Shown here in pieces: positions 1 through 7,192 of a stretch of 10,987 nt of DNA. Within the stretch, counting starts at the first letter, position 1. Every line of letters begins with the position of its first letter. A model generated the notes under the pieces. The model saw only the letters and a list, made by a program, of their open reading frames with translations. It made no database searches and was not told the origin of the DNA. Origin of the DNA: Anaerolineales bacterium. GTDB lineage: Bacteria > Chloroflexota > Anaerolineae > Anaerolineales > E44-bin32. The stretch lies in contig JAGLGG010000263.1 in assembly GCA_023144145.1 (NCBI GenBank), positions 1 to 10,987 on the forward strand, in the 5' to 3' direction. The position numbers and the translations under genes were made by a program.

Positions 1-1317
1 ACTAGTCACAATGAAGAACAAGAAGATAAAGGACAACGAGCTTATGATCATGTAAATGGCCGGCTTGTTGCCCAGAGATCCGATAAACAGGATCAATGCT
101 CCTAGAAATAAGACTAGTGCACCATATGCCACCGCGCCTAATCGTACTGTGCGAATATTCTCTCTCTCTTGAGCGAACACGGAGTCTATTCCGATCCCCG
201 CAAGATAAGACAAACAAAAGGCGCTGATAAACAGGAATCTTGCCGGAACTCGCACAAATTTCATCCCAGGGACTATGGCATCCAAGAATGAATAAATTGG
301 AGTTTGATCGCCCATTGCGATGATTAGTGCGCCTAATGTAACTGCGAGCCAAAACCCCCACCCCTTTGACTTTGAGAGAATGGCTATGATTGCCCAGCCA
401 AGGGCTAGAGTGCCTACGTAAGGGAGTATCTCGGGGTTTCCACCGAAATCCGGCACGAGGAATTTCAGGCTGTTGCTCAAGGGCAGAGAAATTTCCGCGG
501 CCATGCTCGGATTGATATTCGCACGTGTTGACTCGGCCAAGAATTCAGATAGTGGCAAACTCAATCCCGCGCTGAGCCCGAGAGCAGTCAGGCCAAAGAT
601 CAGCACCGGGAGTATCGACCTGGATCGAAAAGCGTCTTTCACCCAATTCCTTTCAAAGATCAGATATGCAACATATGCGATGGTCAAACCACATATCGGA
701 AATAGCCATCGTGGATCCGCAAGGAAGGTAATGGCCACCAGTGCCCCAGGTAATGCCATCCATCGCAGGTTTGATTCACGGTCATCAAAATATCTCACCA
801 AACTCGTACGCACAACGAGCAACACCCAGGGAGTCCAGGCCACTGCCGAGATCAATGTCAGATGGCCCAGACCGATATGCCCGATCATTTTTGGTGTTCC
901 ACAGAAAGCAATTCCTGCGATTATTGAAGCGCCTCGGGAATATCCCTCTGCGCGTAATAGTTTGAACATTCCAAATCCGGCCCATGCCAGGTGCAAAAGG
1001 ACCAGAATGTTGAATGCTTCCGCTACTGAAATAATGAGCGTAAGCCAAAACGGCGGATACCAAATGCTAAACAAAGGATCTGCGACCAATGGCGCACCGC
1101 CCAAAATGAGCGGATTCCACAACGGAATTTCACCACGGTTGGACAACTCATTCCGCAAAAATGTTGCATTGGGCCAATGAGATGTTAGAAGATCGCTGTA
1201 CTCAGCATTCGGGTGGAAAGGGATCCCGTCAATATCTGCCAAGACCGGGAATAAGAACAACCCTACGACCAATAGAAAAATGATAAATTCAATTTTAGCA
1301 GTCCAACGCCATTTCAC
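1..1317 (-). CDS. Multi-pass membrane protein, YfhO/GT-C-like, partial (C-terminus beyond left edge)
   Basis: Starting at the GTG at 1317-1315, the minus strand reads 439 residues without a stop and leaves the window at base 1. The GTG overlaps the stop of the upstream gene (GTGA). The frame is closed by a TGA only four codons upstream of this GTG, so no longer form is possible. The protein has a short basic N-terminus (KWRW), a first membrane segment at about residues 10-27, then a loop with NAEYSDLL and WNPLILGGAP (about 37-76), followed by many hydrophobic segments and a VPARFLF motif near 357-363. The WNP...GG.P loop and the later VPAR motif are typical of YfhO-like bacterial membrane proteins, which are thought to be GT-C glycosyltransferases using lipid-linked sugars at the outer face of the membrane. 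The specific substrate cannot be read. Together with the upstream gene it probably serves envelope glycan or glycolipid assembly. The gene is intact as far as visible. Confidence 0.82.
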   Translation of the reverse strand, partial: MKWRWTAKIEFIIFLLVVGLFLFPVLADIDGIPFHPNAEYSDLLTSHWPNATFLRNELSNRGEIPLWNPLILGGAPLVADPLFSIWYPPFWLTLIISVAEAFNILVLLHLAWAGFGMFKLLRAEGYSRGASIIAGIAFCGTPKMIGHIGLGHLTLISAVAWTPWVLLVVRTSLVRYFDDRESNLRWMALPGALVAITFLADPRWLFPICGLTIAYVAYLIFERNWVKDAFRSRSILPVLIFGLTALGLSAGLSLPLSEFLAESTRANINPSMAAEISLPLSNSLKFLVPDFGGNPEILPYVGTLALGWAIIAILSKSKGWGFWLAVTLGALIIAMGDQTPIYSFLDAIVPGMKFVRVPARFLFISAFCLSYLAGIGIDSVFAQERENIRTVRLGAVAYGALVLFLGALILFIGSLGNKPAIYMIISSLSFIFLFFIVTS

Positions 1318-2882
1318 TTCTTTATCTCATACACTGCATAATCGCCTTTTGAAAACACTTGCTCGGCCGCAGTAAGCCAGGATAAATACCCATTTTCAAA
1401 GTCGCTCGGTCCAACAAGTACGTAGTGAACATCTAGTTCCATGATCTCATTCATCACAACCGTTGGGTCAACTTCCGGAGACAGCAATCTTTCAACCAAC
1501 GCAAGTTGTTCAATGGCATTGGGAGTTTCAAAAGGATGGCCATAGAGTACTCGCATTGATGAAAAGGCAGGGACTCGATTTCCGTGCAGCTCATTCGTTA
1601 ATACAATCGATCCGCTTTCCCCTTCAGCTCCCAACCACTCATAACTGGAAAATTCATCATCACCAATAATCAGAATTTCGTCTTGCGCAGCCACACTTAC
1701 GAGGCCGCTAGCAATAACGATCAGATTAGAAGGTATAGACAGTGCAAGAAGTATAAAGAATGCTACATGAAATCTCTTCTCTCGGACAATCCGCTCCAAG
1801 GCCATTACCGCAAGAATTGCCAGTGGAAAATATAGGCCCAAACTGAATCGGCGTTGCAATCCAAAGGGTGCATAAAGTAAAAGTAATTGAAGCGTCACCC
1901 AGGAAATTAATAATCTCCCAGTAGTCTGCCGATGAATGTTTAGCTTGAATATCGCGATCAACGCCAATAGCAGCACGCCGCCAAATCCAAAAAGATAGCC
2001 TGCTGGCGGAGGAGATGCTGTCAGGTTTTGAGCGTTCCAAAGGGAAAGGGCCGTGTGATTTATTGTGAGCAAGTAGTCATAGATCAACCATGGAGCGGAA
2101 CCCAAAACGATGGTGACAATGGATCTCCAAACTGGGTGACTGAATAAGTCTTGATACATAAACTCATCCTCCCGAATTAGGATCCACAACTCCCATAGCT
2201 GCCATGAAACGAATATGCCAACGAGCACAACGATCATAAAGGGCTGGACAGCTGCCAAGACCGTAGAAAGAAGAAATAAACCTACGAAACGTTTCCACGT
2301 CCATTCCTTTGCGCTGGTGATAAGGATCGCTATCCCTAAGAACAATGCTCCAGACAATGGAAAATGAGGGTTGGCATAGGCGCTAAGGAATGGGATGGAT
2401 TCGGGAATGTTCAAATCATTTCCCATAACTCCAAATGGAATTCCTAACCATCCAAATCCAGATCCGAAGAGGATCAATACATACGCAGCCCAACGGGTCC
2501 GTCGCGTACTGGAATAGCGAGTAACAAACAGGTAAGCAACGAAGAACATCAAGCATGAGGCAAGGATTCTGGTGAAGTGATAAATAAACAGGGGAGCCCA
2601 ACCTGTTAAATTAACTACCTTCCCAAGTAGGATGTAATAGATAAAGAGCAAGGCGCCTTCGCCAGGTTCTGCAGCATAAGGCAAATGGAAGAGCCAATCA
2701 CCACCTGAACCTTGCCGCATCTTTGCTAAGTAACTGAATCCGTCAACAGGGTTAAGCAGAAATCCGCTGAACATCGAATCAAGTTCCACAATTGAATTCG
2801 AAATTACATAGGGTATAAGCGTCAGTAGGGCAACGCCGACACTAAGCACAATTGCTTTTCTTATATCCCTTGCATCATCCAT
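1314..2882 (-). CDS. Multi-pass membrane protein, GT-C glycosyltransferase-like
   Basis: From the ATG at 2882 this is 522 residues, with about a dozen hydrophobic segments and a soluble C-terminal tail (about residues 400-522). The first long loop contains NPVDGFSYLAKM (44-55), and its Asp47 sits where GT-C enzymes carry a catalytic acidic residue. Further motifs are NPHFP (171-175), LQRRFSLG (342-349) and RVLYGHPFET (444-453). The tail ends in a VHYVLVGP...YAVYEI pattern that I associate with large membrane proteins of Chloroflexota, probably polyisoprenyl-phosphate-sugar transferases; no family name can be assigned with certainty. I chose the first ATG in the frame. A GTG at 2924 would add 14 residues beginning VKWR, close to the start of the downstream neighbour, and a TTG at 3011 would add a Cys- and Arg-rich stretch that does not look coding. 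It forms an operon with the following gene through the GTGA overlap. Confidence 0.8.
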   Translation of the reverse strand: MDDARDIRKAIVLSVGVALLTLIPYVISNSIVELDSMFSGFLLNPVDGFSYLAKMRQGSGGDWLFHLPYAAEPGEGALLFIYYILLGKVVNLTGWAPLFIYHFTRILASCLMFFVAYLFVTRYSSTRRTRWAAYVLILFGSGFGWLGIPFGVMGNDLNIPESIPFLSAYANPHFPLSGALFLGIAILITSAKEWTWKRFVGLFLLSTVLAAVQPFMIVVLVGIFVSWQLWELWILIREDEFMYQDLFSHPVWRSIVTIVLGSAPWLIYDYLLTINHTALSLWNAQNLTASPPPAGYLFGFGGVLLLALIAIFKLNIHRQTTGRLLISWVTLQLLLLYAPFGLQRRFSLGLYFPLAILAVMALERIVREKRFHVAFFILLALSIPSNLIVIASGLVSVAAQDEILIIGDDEFSSYEWLGAEGESGSIVLTNELHGNRVPAFSSMRVLYGHPFETPNAIEQLALVERLLSPEVDPTVVMNEIMELDVHYVLVGPSDFENGYLSWLTAAEQVFSKGDYAVYEIKK

Positions 2883-3066
2883 AAGCGAGATTTTACGATG
2901 GCATCTATTCAGACGCCACTTCACTGATGCTGCACTATAGTCGCATTTGGACAATTGAGCCCAATTTTTATATCCAGCTCGACAGCTAATACGTGCAGCT
3001 AGCCCTGTCAAACATAATCAAGATCTAAGCTCTGATCCTTTTATATGTCCTTTCGTCCATCCCACC

Positions 3067-3103
3067 TTGCTCACACTGGCAATAAACATCTATAATCGCA
3101 CTA
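3067..3103 (+). promoter_or_regulatory. Sigma-70-type promoter giving a probable leaderless transcript
   Basis: The -35 box is TTGCTC at 3067-3072 and the -10 box is a perfect TATAAT at 3091-3096, with an 18-bp spacer. Counting six bases after the -10 box puts the expected start of transcription on base 3103, the A of the ATG of the zinc-ribbon gene. There is no Shine-Dalgarno sequence before that ATG. The message is therefore predicted to be leaderless. Confidence 0.72.
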
Positions 3104-3804
3104 TGAACCGCGCCCATAACCTCTTCCGTCTGCAACAAATCGATTTAGAAATCGATAAAAACAAAGCACGACTTTCGGAAATCACTAAAATTCTCGGGGA
3201 CGACGCTGAACTAAACCGAGCAGTAGATGCACGCGAAAAGGCTGAGACGAAACTCGCTGATACAAGAGCTTCCCTACAAAGTGCTGAGGGCTCAGTTAGT
3301 ACTCAAAGATTTAAAATCGAACAGACTGAAAAAACGCTGTATAGCGGCACGGTCCAGAATCCGCGTGAACTTCAAGATCTCCAGATGGAGTCCGAATCTT
3401 TGAACCGATATCTCGCTACTCTAGAGGACCGTTTGCTTGATGCAATGGTTGCGCATGAAGATGCAGAAAGTGAGTTCAACTCTGCGCTCTCACAGCTAGA
3501 ACTAATCCAGGTTAGGCGCGAACATGAACATGAGGACTTAGACAAAGAGCAGTCCCATATATTGAATGACCAACTTCGCCTTGGTACTGATCGTGAGGCT
3601 GCACTAACAATCATTCCAGCCGATGATCTCTCACTCTACGATAGGCTTCGGAAGAAGCAAAGCGGATTAGCCATCGCTCTTTTAGAAGGAAGCAATTGCA
3701 GTTTATGTGGACTCGCAACTGGAAGCTCCATCCAGCAAACAATTCGCAGTGCGACAGATCTGGTTCAATGTAAGCAATGCAATCGAATTCTTTATGCAGG
3801 ATAG
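3103..3804 (+). CDS. Coiled-coil C4-type zinc-ribbon protein (CT398-like, zf-RING_7)
   Basis: A protein of 233 residues. Residues 1 to about 170 are heptad-rich and strongly charged, as expected for the long antiparallel coiled-coil hairpin of CT398/HP0958-like proteins. The loop signature YSGTVQNPRELQDLQ (80-94) is the diagnostic motif of that family. The C-terminus is a zinc ribbon with Cys199-x2-Cys202 and Cys223-x2-Cys226, ending CNRILYAG. Relatives bind partners such as RpoN and flagellar components in epsilon-proteobacteria, or nucleic acid, but the role in this lineage is unknown. I chose the ATG at 3103 rather than the in-frame TTG at 3067, because 3067 falls in the -35 box and homologues begin near this ATG (MNRAHNLFRLQQID). 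The NACHT gene follows after 6 bp, so the two are almost certainly co-transcribed. It is probably cytoplasmic. The family call is firm; the function is not. Confidence 0.9.
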   Translation: MNRAHNLFRLQQIDLEIDKNKARLSEITKILGDDAELNRAVDAREKAETKLADTRASLQSAEGSVSTQRFKIEQTEKTLYSGTVQNPRELQDLQMESESLNRYLATLEDRLLDAMVAHEDAESEFNSALSQLELIQVRREHEHEDLDKEQSHILNDQLRLGTDREAALTIIPADDLSLYDRLRKKQSGLAIALLEGSNCSLCGLATGSSIQQTIRSATDLVQCKQCNRILYAG

Positions 3805-3810
3805 GTAAAA

Positions 3811-6243
3811 ATGACGTTTGGTTTGTTTGGTACTCGTTTCGATCTTGAGGAATTTATATTTGGTTTTGCCCTAGGGTTATTTACTATCTGGGCGATTCGG
3901 CGCCTAAAACCAGTTTCAAAAATGGCTTTTCTTTGGATCCGAGAACAAATCGCTGCACTCCAAGAAAATCTTACGGCATCAACTGCCGACCCATATATTC
4001 AAGATTTAGTGTTCCGGCTGGATAACCATCATTTAGCCAACCCGCTGTTTCCTTTACGACAAATCGTCGTTGCCCCGCGATTGATCGCACCATGTCCTGC
4101 GACAGATCCAAGTTCAGAAGATCAGCAGATCGATCGCTATCATTCAATCTTTCCCCCACTACCCGATTGGAATACACTTTCCGGAATTTATCAATCACCT
4201 TCGATCCCTGTAATGCAGATTCTCGAGACTGATGCAAATTTCTTGATCACAGGTGATTTGGGAACAGGAAAAACGACTGCTCTCTCTTTCATGGCATTGA
4301 GCATGATCCAACAGGAAACTCGCCGAAGCTCAGATGATCAAGGTTTGGTAATTTTTGTTCACGCTAGCGATATATTATCGAATCTCACCGCAGATTCAAA
4401 AGATATCCTCGAGCCTCTCTTCGCTGCTGCTCGTCAGGCTGGCGGATCAAGCGTTTCTGGTTTTATCCCCCGCTTTCTTAAAAACCAACTGAATACCAGG
4501 CGCGCGTTACTTTTCATCGACGGCTTTGATGAATTGCCAGCCACTCGGATTGCTCCTGTTGCAAAATGGCTCAAGGCATTTTGTCAAGAAAATCCCCAGC
4601 ATCAAATCATCGCATCCGGACCTTCAAAGGGGTATGACGGCCTTCTCAAGGCCGGTCGATTTGTTGCACTAAGTATCTCACCCTGGAGCAAACACGATTT
4701 AGAGAGCTTCCTGTCTAAGTGGGCTCATGCCTGGCAAACTTATGTGCAGCCATCAATCCCGAGAGGCAGCATTGCTGAAGTAGATCCGGTTTTGCTCAAC
4801 GCATGGCTGAGGGTCTCCCGAAAGTTTTTTGATCCTCTAGAAGCGACTTTAAAGGTGTGGGCATCATACGTTGGTGACATTAAAACTCCGACACTCACCG
4901 ACGCCCTTCATGCATATGTGCAAAGGATGCTATCACCTAACGAACAGCACGCTGCTCAATTCATTGCAATGAATTGGATCCGCACTCGCAATGAGGGCCT
5001 TCGAGAAGAAAGTATCGATCGGCGCGTTCCGGTCCAAGATTTGGTCGATGCCAAAATACTCTTGCGCCGATCAAAAGGAGAAATCGGATTCCATAATCCC
5101 AATGTTGGTGCATTCTTGGCCGCACGTGCTCTCGCGCTAGAGCAAGCCCCGAAAATTGAATTCCATGACGAATGGCAACCTGGTGCTGTCGCTACTCGAT
5201 ATTACGCCTCAATTGCAGATATGACGGAATCAATAAAAGGCATTAAGGAGCACATGAATGACCCCCTCAATAAGGTGCTTCTCGCAAGCGCCGCCTGGTT
5301 AAGAGATGCTCCAGTTGATGCTAATTGGCGTAACCATATCCTAAGCCCACTTGCTGTGCTAATTCAAAATAACTCTCAGCCCTATGGGATGCGATTGCGC
5401 GCCCTGCATGCCATCGTTTCTGCAAATGAGAAATCCGCAGAGGCGCTATTCAAAAAAATGCTCGATTCTTCATCTGTCGAGAGTCGCGTCATTGGCGCTT
5501 TGGGCCTTGGTGGGCTTTGCGCTGAAGAAAGTGTTCCCGAGCTCATTGCAAGGAATACTCCGGAAGAGTCCGACGAAGTTAGGCTTGCTATTAACTTGGC
5601 TCTGGCTGCCATCGGAACAGCCCAAGCGCTCATTGGACTGGGTAAGTGGCTTCTTGAAGGTGATGATGCTGATCAGCTCTTTGCTGCAGAGGCATTGGCC
5701 TCGCATGACGGTGAGGGATTTGCGATGCTTGAGGAGGCTGCCGCCATGGAAGGAGTTCGAATCCGTCGCGCTGCTGCACATGGTCTCGGCAGGGTTTTAA
5801 ATAAGCGGGCTGATGAACTCTTAAGCCGGATTGAGATAGAAGATGATCAGGCGATCGTCAGAAACGTTGCTACGGAAATGCTGGAGCAGCGCCGTGGCGA
5901 TCTCTGGGATCTCTCACCTCCAGCAGACGACCTGTCGAACCTGCCGTGGTTAATAGTATTCGCGACGGAAGTTGGCCTTGGAATCACGCCAGGGAAAGGT
6001 GCCTACGAGACCCTAAGAAGAGCTCTATTGGCTGGGAGTAAGCATCAGCGAATTGCTGCACTCGAAGCTATCTCGAGATATGGTGCACAAGACCTCGTGC
6101 TAGATGTATTGAAAGCTATGGAAGCCGAAGATATGGAAGTTAAAAACGCGGCCTATGAAGCCCTTTGGTATCTTAGTGCGTCTGGGGTTAACTATGGGGC
6201 AGCGTTCAAATCGAACAAGGTTGACCAGCCAGCAACTAAGTGA
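3811..6243 (+). CDS. Membrane-anchored NACHT-type NTPase with C-terminal HEAT repeats
   Basis: 810 residues. A single hydrophobic segment (about 14-29, EFIFGFALGLFTIWAI, followed by RRLK) should anchor the protein with its bulk in the cytoplasm. A NACHT/STAND-like P-loop domain follows: Walker A GDLGTGKTT (148-156, Lys154) and Walker B LLFIDGFDEL (233-242). A downstream element FHNPNVGAFLAARAL (427-441) resembles the end of the winged-helix/arm region of NACHT proteins. Residues about 520-700 and 735-790 form alpha-helical HEAT/PBS-lyase-like repeats, probably the sensing or partner-binding surface. The stretch after beta-4 reads IIASGPSKGY, lacking the usual Ser-Arg of the NACHT sensor. STAND NTPases typically switch to an oligomeric signalling state on ligand binding, and several act in anti-phage defence; no effector domain is recognisable here. 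A weak AGGT lies just before the ATG, 6 bp after the zinc-ribbon stop. Domain calls are solid; the role is unknown. Confidence 0.88.
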   Translation: MTFGLFGTRFDLEEFIFGFALGLFTIWAIRRLKPVSKMAFLWIREQIAALQENLTASTADPYIQDLVFRLDNHHLANPLFPLRQIVVAPRLIAPCPATDPSSEDQQIDRYHSIFPPLPDWNTLSGIYQSPSIPVMQILETDANFLITGDLGTGKTTALSFMALSMIQQETRRSSDDQGLVIFVHASDILSNLTADSKDILEPLFAAARQAGGSSVSGFIPRFLKNQLNTRRALLFIDGFDELPATRIAPVAKWLKAFCQENPQHQIIASGPSKGYDGLLKAGRFVALSISPWSKHDLESFLSKWAHAWQTYVQPSIPRGSIAEVDPVLLNAWLRVSRKFFDPLEATLKVWASYVGDIKTPTLTDALHAYVQRMLSPNEQHAAQFIAMNWIRTRNEGLREESIDRRVPVQDLVDAKILLRRSKGEIGFHNPNVGAFLAARALALEQAPKIEFHDEWQPGAVATRYYASIADMTESIKGIKEHMNDPLNKVLLASAAWLRDAPVDANWRNHILSPLAVLIQNNSQPYGMRLRALHAIVSANEKSAEALFKKMLDSSSVESRVIGALGLGGLCAEESVPELIARNTPEESDEVRLAINLALAAIGTAQALIGLGKWLLEGDDADQLFAAEALASHDGEGFAMLEEAAAMEGVRIRRAAAHGLGRVLNKRADELLSRIEIEDDQAIVRNVATEMLEQRRGDLWDLSPPADDLSNLPWLIVFATEVGLGITPGKGAYETLRRALLAGSKHQRIAALEAISRYGAQDLVLDVLKAMEAEDMEVKNAAYEALWYLSASGVNYGAAFKSNKVDQPATK

Positions 6244-6247
6244 AGAA

Positions 6248-6280
6248 CCCCGCAGCAAGCTACGGGGCATTCTGGTTTCT
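6248..6280 (+). terminator. Hairpin terminator after the NACHT gene, possibly bidirectional
   Basis: CCCCG (6248-6252) pairs with CGGGG (6263-6267), and AG/CT can pair inside after one mismatch. A moderately T-rich tail follows on the plus strand (TTCTGGTTTCTTTCC). It lies 4 bases after the NACHT stop. On the minus strand the hairpin is followed by TTCTTCACTT, so it may also stop transcripts of the convergent DUF167 gene. Confidence 0.7.
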
Positions 6281-6304
6281 TTCCTATAAATCCTAAACCA
6301 CTTT

Positions 6305-6625
6305 CTATTTATCGCCCTTGGTATCTAGACCCTTTAAAATCCTATTTTGTACTTCTTGTGCCGACATATCCAATATGGATACGATCTTGCTTAAGCCCTT
6401 TTCTCCTGCGACAATCTCAATCCTGTTCTTCCTCACATCAAGCACTTTCGCTAAAAACTTGATGAGTGCCTTATTTGCCTTTCCTTCAACGCGTGGAGCG
6501 GATACACGTATCCGAAGTGTTCCATCGTCCAAAAATCCGGATATTTCTGTTTTTCTTGCACGAGGGGTCACGCGCACTGTAAGCGCAGCACCAGCTTTCC
6601 CGTCATGAAGTTTATATTTTCGCAT
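6305..6625 (-). CDS. yggU: DUF167 family protein YggU
   Basis: 106 residues, the normal length of the DUF167/YggU family of small alpha/beta proteins. The family core is complete: LTVRVTPRARKTEISG (15-30), the signature APRVEGKANKALIKFLAK (43-60) and the later segment IEIVAGEKGLSKIVSI (69-84). The biochemical function of the family is unknown, and it is presumed cytoplasmic. The gene is the last of the minus-strand block, 97 bp after yggT; yggS, yggT and yggU neighbours occur together in many bacteria. A GGA lies 9 bases before the ATG. The gap upstream holds a perfect TATAAT, so it may have its own promoter. The family call is near certain. Confidence 0.93.
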   Translation of the reverse strand: MRKYKLHDGKAGAALTVRVTPRARKTEISGFLDDGTLRIRVSAPRVEGKANKALIKFLAKVLDVRKNRIEIVAGEKGLSKIVSILDMSAQEVQNRILKGLDTKGDK

Positions 6626-6689
6626 TGATTTTTTCCAGCCTATGGTAGAGAATTTTCTCCGGCTAACAAGAACTCGCTTACCTATGTTA

Positions 6690-6695
6690 ATTATA
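6690..6695 (-). promoter_or_regulatory. Possible -10 box upstream of yggU
   Basis: On the minus strand, 6695-6690 reads TATAAT, which would start a transcript near 6683 with a leader of about 58 bases before the yggU ATG. No good -35 box is found at 16-18 bp spacing (candidates GATTTC or TGATTT), so the support is the -10 hexamer and its position alone. Confidence 0.33.
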
Positions 6696-6722
6696 GAAGT
6701 CGTTCTCTCGGCGAAATCAGGC

Positions 6723-6983
6723 CTAAGCTATGGGCAACAGAATCTGGACAAGTATCCTTTCTACAACCTGGATAAGCAGCCATAGTACGATTGGGCTGAA
6801 GTCGGCCATTCCAGTAGAGGGCAGAATCTTCCTGATCGGATTTAGGAATGGATTGACAATTGAATCCAATGCTGCCCGAACAGGATGAAATGGATCAAGG
6901 AAATATTTAACAATTATGTCCGCTAGGAGGACGAGGGTGGCAAGATTAGACGCCAGTTGTATTGCTTTGATTAATCCGATCAA
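6723..6983 (-). CDS. yggT: YggT family small membrane protein
   Basis: 86 residues, matching the single-repeat form of the YggT family. Two membrane segments (about 8-27 and 62-82) flank the family signature DPFHPVRAALDSIVNPFLNPIRKILP, with its Pro-rich P...NP...P pattern between residues 31 and 55. The function is not firmly established; proposals include membrane-associated roles in osmotic stress and in cell division or envelope maintenance, based on its place next to yggS and division genes. The start is a TTG at 6983-6981. It is chosen because a full AAGGAG sits 7 bases upstream and because homologues begin about here (IGLIKAIQL). No ATG is available before the first membrane segment. 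yggS lies 209 bp upstream, so this gene probably has its own promoter. Confidence 0.9.
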   Translation of the reverse strand: MIGLIKAIQLASNLATLVLLADIIVKYFLDPFHPVRAALDSIVNPFLNPIRKILPSTGMADFSPIVLWLLIQVVERILVQILLPIA

Positions 6984-6990
6984 GATTTCT

Positions 6991-6996
6991 CTCCTT
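6991..6996 (-). promoter_or_regulatory. Strong ribosome binding site deciding the TTG start of yggT
   Basis: On the minus strand 6996-6991 reads AAGGAG, ending 7 bases before the TTG start. It is the best Shine-Dalgarno sequence in the window and fixes a non-ATG start that would otherwise be doubtful. Confidence 0.8.
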
Positions 6997-7007
6997 TATG
7001 AATTAAG

Positions 7008-7036
7008 ATTATGCCATAAGTCCAAGTGCGACGAAA
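7008..7036 (-). promoter_or_regulatory. Putative extended -10 promoter of yggT
   Basis: On the minus strand the -10 box is CATAAT (7013-7008), preceded directly by TGG, which gives an extended -10 motif (TGn). The -35 position at 17 bp (7036-7031, TTTCGT) is poor, as is common for extended -10 promoters. Transcription would start near 7001, giving an 18-base leader that contains the strong AAGGAG. Confidence 0.45.
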
Positions 7037-7073
7037 GCAACCTTGCTCAAGTAATGCATCCCGTGCAGGTTGC
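7037..7073. repeat. Inverted repeat upstream of the yggT promoter
   Basis: GCAACCTTGC (7037-7046) and GCAGGTTGC (7065-7073) are reverse complements apart from one extra T, with an 18-base loop. It sits directly upstream of the putative yggT -35 position, 119 bases past the yggS stop. It could be an operator, or a weak terminator for the yggS transcript: on the minus strand it is followed by TTTCG, a very short T tract. Confidence 0.5.
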
Positions 7074-7192
7074 GACTATTGCTTTATTTTTATGTGTAGA
7101 TGACATCCATCCGTTCGCTAACTAGTCATGAACAGAACAGTTTCTTCTTACCCTCATAAATATCAATTAGAGGGGTATCTGGCGAGAATTTA

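Noticed and set aside
2..361. A 119-codon minus-strand frame near the left edge, and a 92-codon one at 785-1063.
   Set aside because: Both are out-of-frame shadows of the same membrane protein. The true frame starts at a GTG (1317) and is open to base 1.
473..1180. A 235-codon open frame on the plus strand.
   Set aside because: It lies antisense to the membrane protein gene that I read as an uninterrupted 439-residue frame with clear membrane segments and family motifs. The translated plus-strand product is rich in Arg, Ser and Pro without domain features.
2883..3011. A TTG start at 3011, extending the second membrane protein by 43 residues.
   Set aside because: The extension is rich in Cys and basic residues without membrane character, and its TTGACA has no -10 box at normal spacing, so it is neither a convincing start nor a convincing promoter.
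5384..5800. A 138-codon plus-strand frame inside the NACHT gene, and antisense frames at 5382-5633 and 5470-5781.
   Set aside because: They lie within the HEAT-repeat region, where the 810-residue frame has clear repeat structure. No ribosome binding site or family resemblance supports the alternatives.
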